From NCBI GenBank assembly GCA_035610365.1, contig CM069435.1, positions 1,762,001-1,826,000 on the forward strand: a stretch of 64,000 bases of DNA, in the 5' to 3' direction. Shown here piece by piece: positions 60,601-64,000 of the stretch (position 1 is its first letter; each line of letters begins with the position of its first letter). The stretch comes from Aquatica leii. Taxonomy: Eukaryota; Arthropoda; Insecta; Coleoptera; Lampyridae. The position numbers and the translations under genes were made by a program. The notes under the pieces are model-generated. The model made no database searches and was not told where the DNA came from. It saw only the letters and a program-made list of their open reading frames with translations.

Positions 60601-62368
60601 TTTATAACAAAACAATAGCCCCCCAAAAATGGCTCAGGCATAACACTGACGTTACTTTTGTAATATTATTTACGTACCATAACTTTGTCAAGAAAATTAT
60701 TTGGTTTCCTTTTTGTTTTTTATTTAGAATGTTATTATGTCTTTCTTTTTTGACGATTGGTTTCTCACTGTTTTTTCTGTAGTTTTCTATTTACTTTCGG
60801 TAGCATTCATTTCGTGTTGTACTATTTTAAAAACTTTCTCTTCATTGTGTTTCTTGCTGTTTGCCATCTACTGCATTCTACATTGGTGGACAATGATTGC
60901 GCCGTAAACTTTCGCCTTTATAGACCGGCCTCCGGTTGATAAAACTGATTTATTATAGTTATTTAACCACATCCACTTACCGACATCGTAGCTAGCCATA
61001 GTGACGTGGTTCTTACCAATGAGGCCCACTGCAGTAGAACGTTGTTGTATTTAGACAAAACTAATATTTAACCAAAATGATGAAAGTTGTGCGTATAATC
61101 AACAAAAAGTCGTTAAAAAATTGAATCTTTAGTTTGTTATTTGTGTCGTTCTTCCACATCAAAGATACAGTTATACTGAAAACTTTAAACTGAAAAGAAG
61201 TAAATTTTTCTTTTCTAAAAAACCAACTAAAGAAACATTAGGTACATTATTTAAATAGATAATAAAAAATGTAAACTCAAGTAAAGCATTTGTTGCCTAT
61301 ATAAGTAATAGATGTAAAAATTTTAGAAAGTAATTTGAATATTTTGAAAAAATTTGTTTTAGTAGATGTCTGGATAATATTTAATTTTAAAAATAGTAGA
61401 AAACTAATTGCCATAATGACGATTCGTAGCTTATACGCAGCATATTTGCTATACTGGCACTACCACAGTTGCGGAGAGATTATTCATATCTTTAAATTGC
61501 AACAAAATTTTCTTTTATTTAGTTTAATTTTACAAGGATTAATTGGAAGCTTTACCTTCAACGTTTTTTACGTTGTGATTTTATCCCGCGGTTTTATTCA
61601 AAATTATTTCAAATTACGCAGGCTTAAAATCAACTTTAAAACGTTCTTTGCCTTTATAGTAAGGATTTACAGTTAAGCATTTTATGTTTTGTGATAGAAA
61701 ATTTAAATTTATTGACGGTGCGGCAATAATATATGTAGCATGGCTAGACAATCTTGCAGTTTACGTTTCTACTCTCTCTCACAGTTTACTTTGTTTTTTT
61801 TGCGTTTCTGTATAAAAAATGCGAATTTTTTTGCAACTTGGTGTAGATAGTGTAGTAGACACTGCTTATTTTGAACAACATTTTTGTGGTTATTGTAAAT
61901 TATGTAATTTTTTTTGTTCTAATTTAAAAAAAAGCGTCTACAATACATTTTATAGTTTGTGGTTTTAATAAATTTTAAATAAAATAAAGCTACGTTATAA
62001 CATAAATAAGTTTTATAATAAGCGACGAATACTAAAATTTATAGTTTTCTATAGTTTACTAAAATTGAATTTAATGTATAACACCATAATAAAATTGTGT
62101 AATTTGCATAAAACTTATCCTTATGATTAAATACAAATTGCATAAATTATTATTTAAAAAAAAATTAACGTAAAGACATTTTGTAAAAAAACCATTCCTA
62201 TTAAAAAACAAATTTTGTTGAGTCATAACAAAGTTTTATTACCATTTCAAATCGCATAACCATAAAGTTTTAAACTAGTCTTAATTTTAGTTTAAAATAG
62301 ATTTTGAAAGTACATACTATAGGTTAAGCTAAGGACGAACTAATTATATAAGTGTATCAAATTTTTTG
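54691..62368. other. AT-rich 7.7 kb, no gene recognised
   Basis: No ORF with recognisable domain. GC-richer patches: 55240-55400, 60880-60950 (CCGGCCTCCGG) and 60985-61035, the last similar to 5521-5565. ORFs at 60757-60939 and 61335-61676 are AT-driven, hydrophobic and without a known motif. Confidence 0.5.
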
Positions 62369-62405
62369 GTACGTCACAAAACTTATAAATAGATTTGTGA
62401 CGTAC
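62369..62405. repeat. Perfect 12-bp hairpin
   Basis: GTACGTCACAAA at 62369-62380 and TTTGTGACGTAC at 62394-62405 with a 13-base loop. CGTCA is a CREB-type half site, but no promoter context is visible. Confidence 0.6.
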
Positions 62406-62689
62406 TCGTACACGAAATCTTTTTTTTTAATTATTTTTTTACAAAGCAGTAATCTTAATACAAAATATTTTTTAGTTATATAGCATAAATCTATAAATAC
62501 TTTATTTTTTTAAGTCTATCTACACTAGATAATACATTTTATAATAATTAAACGGGACCAAAAGCAAATGAATTAACAAAAACGATTAAAAATTTAAAAA
62601 AAACTTACAAGATATTATAAAAGATTATAAAAAGTTAATAATAAATATCAAAAAATAAAAAATAGCATTATCCGATTTCTTTTGAAATA

Positions 62690-63250
62690 AATTTTTAAAA
62701 GAAATGGTTAGAACAAACTTTATAAAAAACATTGTTTAAAATATAAAAAGGGTAGCCATTATTATAAGCTAATTGCTTAATAATATCAAATTCAAAATCA
62801 AAAGGAAATAAGCAATCAGTATAAAAGATACGATAGATTATAAAACTAATTTTTTTACTGTCTTGTAAAAGAAAAAGATCTTAATAAGAAAGAGAATTAT
62901 TACATTCCATTTTATTAATAAAATGAATATTACAATGAATAGAATTAATTAAAGAGAACAATGCAGTCATCAACATATCCAAACTAATCATAGAAAAAGA
63001 AGAATTAAAAAGAATTTTATTTTCAATACTATTTATGAAGATTTTAGCAGCAATAGGTGAAATATTAGATCCAATCACCAATTAGTTGAAAACAAAAATT
63101 ATTATAAAATTTAAAAAAAAATGTTTAAAAACTAAATGAATTAAATAACAAATATCTAAAGTCTGTTAAGTATCCAGAACACCATTAAAAAAAGCAAATT
63201 ACGAATAAGAGAAATACATTCTTCAGGAGGAATAGGAATAAATATTATTT
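62690..63250 (-). pseudogene. Penelope-like RT fragment, strongly decayed
   Basis: On the minus strand: FIPIPPEECISLIRNLLF (after motif A; compare LFPSIPPNDIKPILLNLLF), IGSNISPIAAKIFINSIENK (motif B, normally MGSSLSPILAEIFM), and RIFYTDCLFPFDFEFDI with YNNGYPFYILNNVFYKV (thumb). The order fits the 23-25 kb element. The YVDD site region reads SLDMLMTALFSL in this frame, so motif C is not recognisable. Diverged from the other Penelope copies, so another subfamily. Confidence 0.7.
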
Positions 63251-63546
63251 GATATTAGAGACTATTTATTATTTATTTCAATCTTTGTAAGAAACTCATT
63301 TATATACGCAGTTTACTGCGAGGTTCAATTCATTCACCTTCATATTATAATTTTTCATCTCATATTAAGAATTTTCATATTCCTTCTTTTACTAGATTTT
63401 TTTCTAATAATTTTACTCGTACTAATATTGATTCATGTCACAATCTTTTTTCTTAATTTGCTCAAGTTAGCCCGAAAAACGGAGGCATAAATTCCCATGT
63501 GTGAAAAAACTTTTATGAAATGTCAAAGTTTGCAAAAATTGGTTTT
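63251..63546. other. No gene seen
   Basis: T-rich plus strand; a short block near 63466 (AGCCCGAAAAACGGAGGCA) is GC-richer but has no recognised function. May contain the 3' end of the following minus-strand gene's element. Confidence 0.4.
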
Positions 63547-64000
63547 TTAGATTTTTTTAGCTAATTTAGTGTGGCCAGTAGATTTACAGTGTAGAATAAA
63601 AGTTTCGCACAGTGAACATTCTTCATTCCCTAGTGTGGCGAAAGAAATCTTTTTCTTAGCCACAACTCTTCTGTATAGTTCGTAAGAAATGTTTGCTGGA
63701 TACTTAGATTTAAAGTGTTCACACATTCCTTTGATGGTGATATCACTGGGAAAGTACCGTGTTAACGGAGCATGCTCTCGTCTATAATGAGATATTGTTG
63801 GTCTGTACGATTCTATGTGGTCTTCTATTAGTTTTTCATCAAATCGGTTTTTCTTGCTTTTTCTCCCACGATTATCCACTTTAGGCGTAATTAAGGACGC
63901 TTCCAAAGTCAACACATTTCTTAAAATTCTATCATTTTGTAACTCGTAACCTAAAGTCGCCAAATAAAATTGTTTACAAACTTGAAACTTTAGACCACGT
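63547..64000 (-). CDS. Partial transposon-like protein, cut by the window edge
   Basis: Open minus-strand frame from the window edge to TAG at 63547-63549, about 151 codons. The frame is already open at 64000 (RGLKFQVCKQFYLATLGYE), so the true start lies outside. Conserved-looking parts: NDRILRNVL, RGRKSKKNRFDEKLIEDHIE, SYRPTISHYRREHAPLTRYF, SDITIKGMCEHFKSKY, ISYELYRRVV and a Cys pair ECSLC. I recall related multi-copy proteins in aphids, beetles and other arthropods with the pattern HIxSxPxxxSHYxR, Lx(I/V)KxMY and CxxC, usually regarded as transposon-derived. The catalytic region would lie toward the C-terminus, which stops here soon after the Cys pair, so the copy may be truncated. Function unknown. 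Confidence 0.55.
   Translation of the reverse strand, partial: RGLKFQVCKQFYLATLGYELQNDRILRNVLTLEASLITPKVDNRGRKSKKNRFDEKLIEDHIESYRPTISHYRREHAPLTRYFPSDITIKGMCEHFKSKYPANISYELYRRVVAKKKISFATLGNEECSLCETFILHCKSTGHTKLAKKI

Noticed and set aside
60757-61676. Hydrophobic ORFs (60757-60939, 61335-61676)
   Set aside because: Composition follows the local T-richness, with no signal, domain or splice context; such frames are expected by chance.
1-64000. tRNA, rRNA and CRISPR searches by eye
   Set aside because: No cloverleaf with A/B boxes, rRNA-like block or regularly spaced repeat/spacer array was noticed; a covariance-model scan was not possible here.

Overview
This window is AT-rich animal DNA, most likely from an insect. 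There is no bacterial gene organisation. Coding segments are short exons with GT/AG borders or decayed transposon genes, and the transposon mix (Penelope-like, CR1/Jockey-group LINE, Ty3/gypsy, hAT, piggyBac, mariner/Tc1, pogo/jerky, fold-back MITEs) is typical of a beetle-like or other insect genome. The taxonomic guess is inference.

The only host-gene segment I can defend is one internal exon at 3936-4166 (+). It encodes the P-loop of an RGK-type small GTPase (Rad/Gem/Rem family; insect Rgk). No other exon of that gene was recognised, so most of the window may be its introns or intergenic DNA filled with mobile elements.

Layout. 1-3250: a broken LINE (endonuclease and reverse transcriptase), split by a perfect 494-bp palindrome that carries a hammerhead-ribozyme-like motif in each arm and is flanked by a 13-bp duplication. 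3936-4166: RGK exon. 7514-12063: a long decayed gene of a widespread uncharacterised animal family, with a PIN/FEN1-like nuclease domain and a Cys-rich CXC tail. 12.7-21.1 kb: fold-back repeats, short tandem repeats and a jerky/pogo remnant. 22638-26495: two Penelope-like elements in inverted orientation, with reverse transcriptase, GIY-YIG endonuclease and hammerhead-like motifs at both ends. 26.8-29.5 kb: remnants of a DDE transposase, piggyBac and mariner. 29516-32834: a hAT (DUF4371 type) with recognisable ends and an 8-bp target duplication, holding a nested mariner/Tc1 fragment. 34.5 kb: Penelope fragment. 35334-37946: pogo-like element on the minus strand. 39.4-49.6 kb: MITEs, a Penelope fragment and a gypsy remnant. 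50692-53538: a second pogo-like element with inverted ends and TA duplications. 54435-54690: MITE. 62.7-63.25 kb: Penelope fragment. 63547-64000: edge-truncated, transposon-like coding sequence on the minus strand.

The genes do not form a pathway; the window is a stratified record of insertions. The most distinctive signals are the ribozyme-bearing palindromes of Penelope-like elements, the PIN/CXC family gene, and the recurrence of frame breaks at A- or T-runs in unrelated elements, which could be decay or uncorrected base-calling error.
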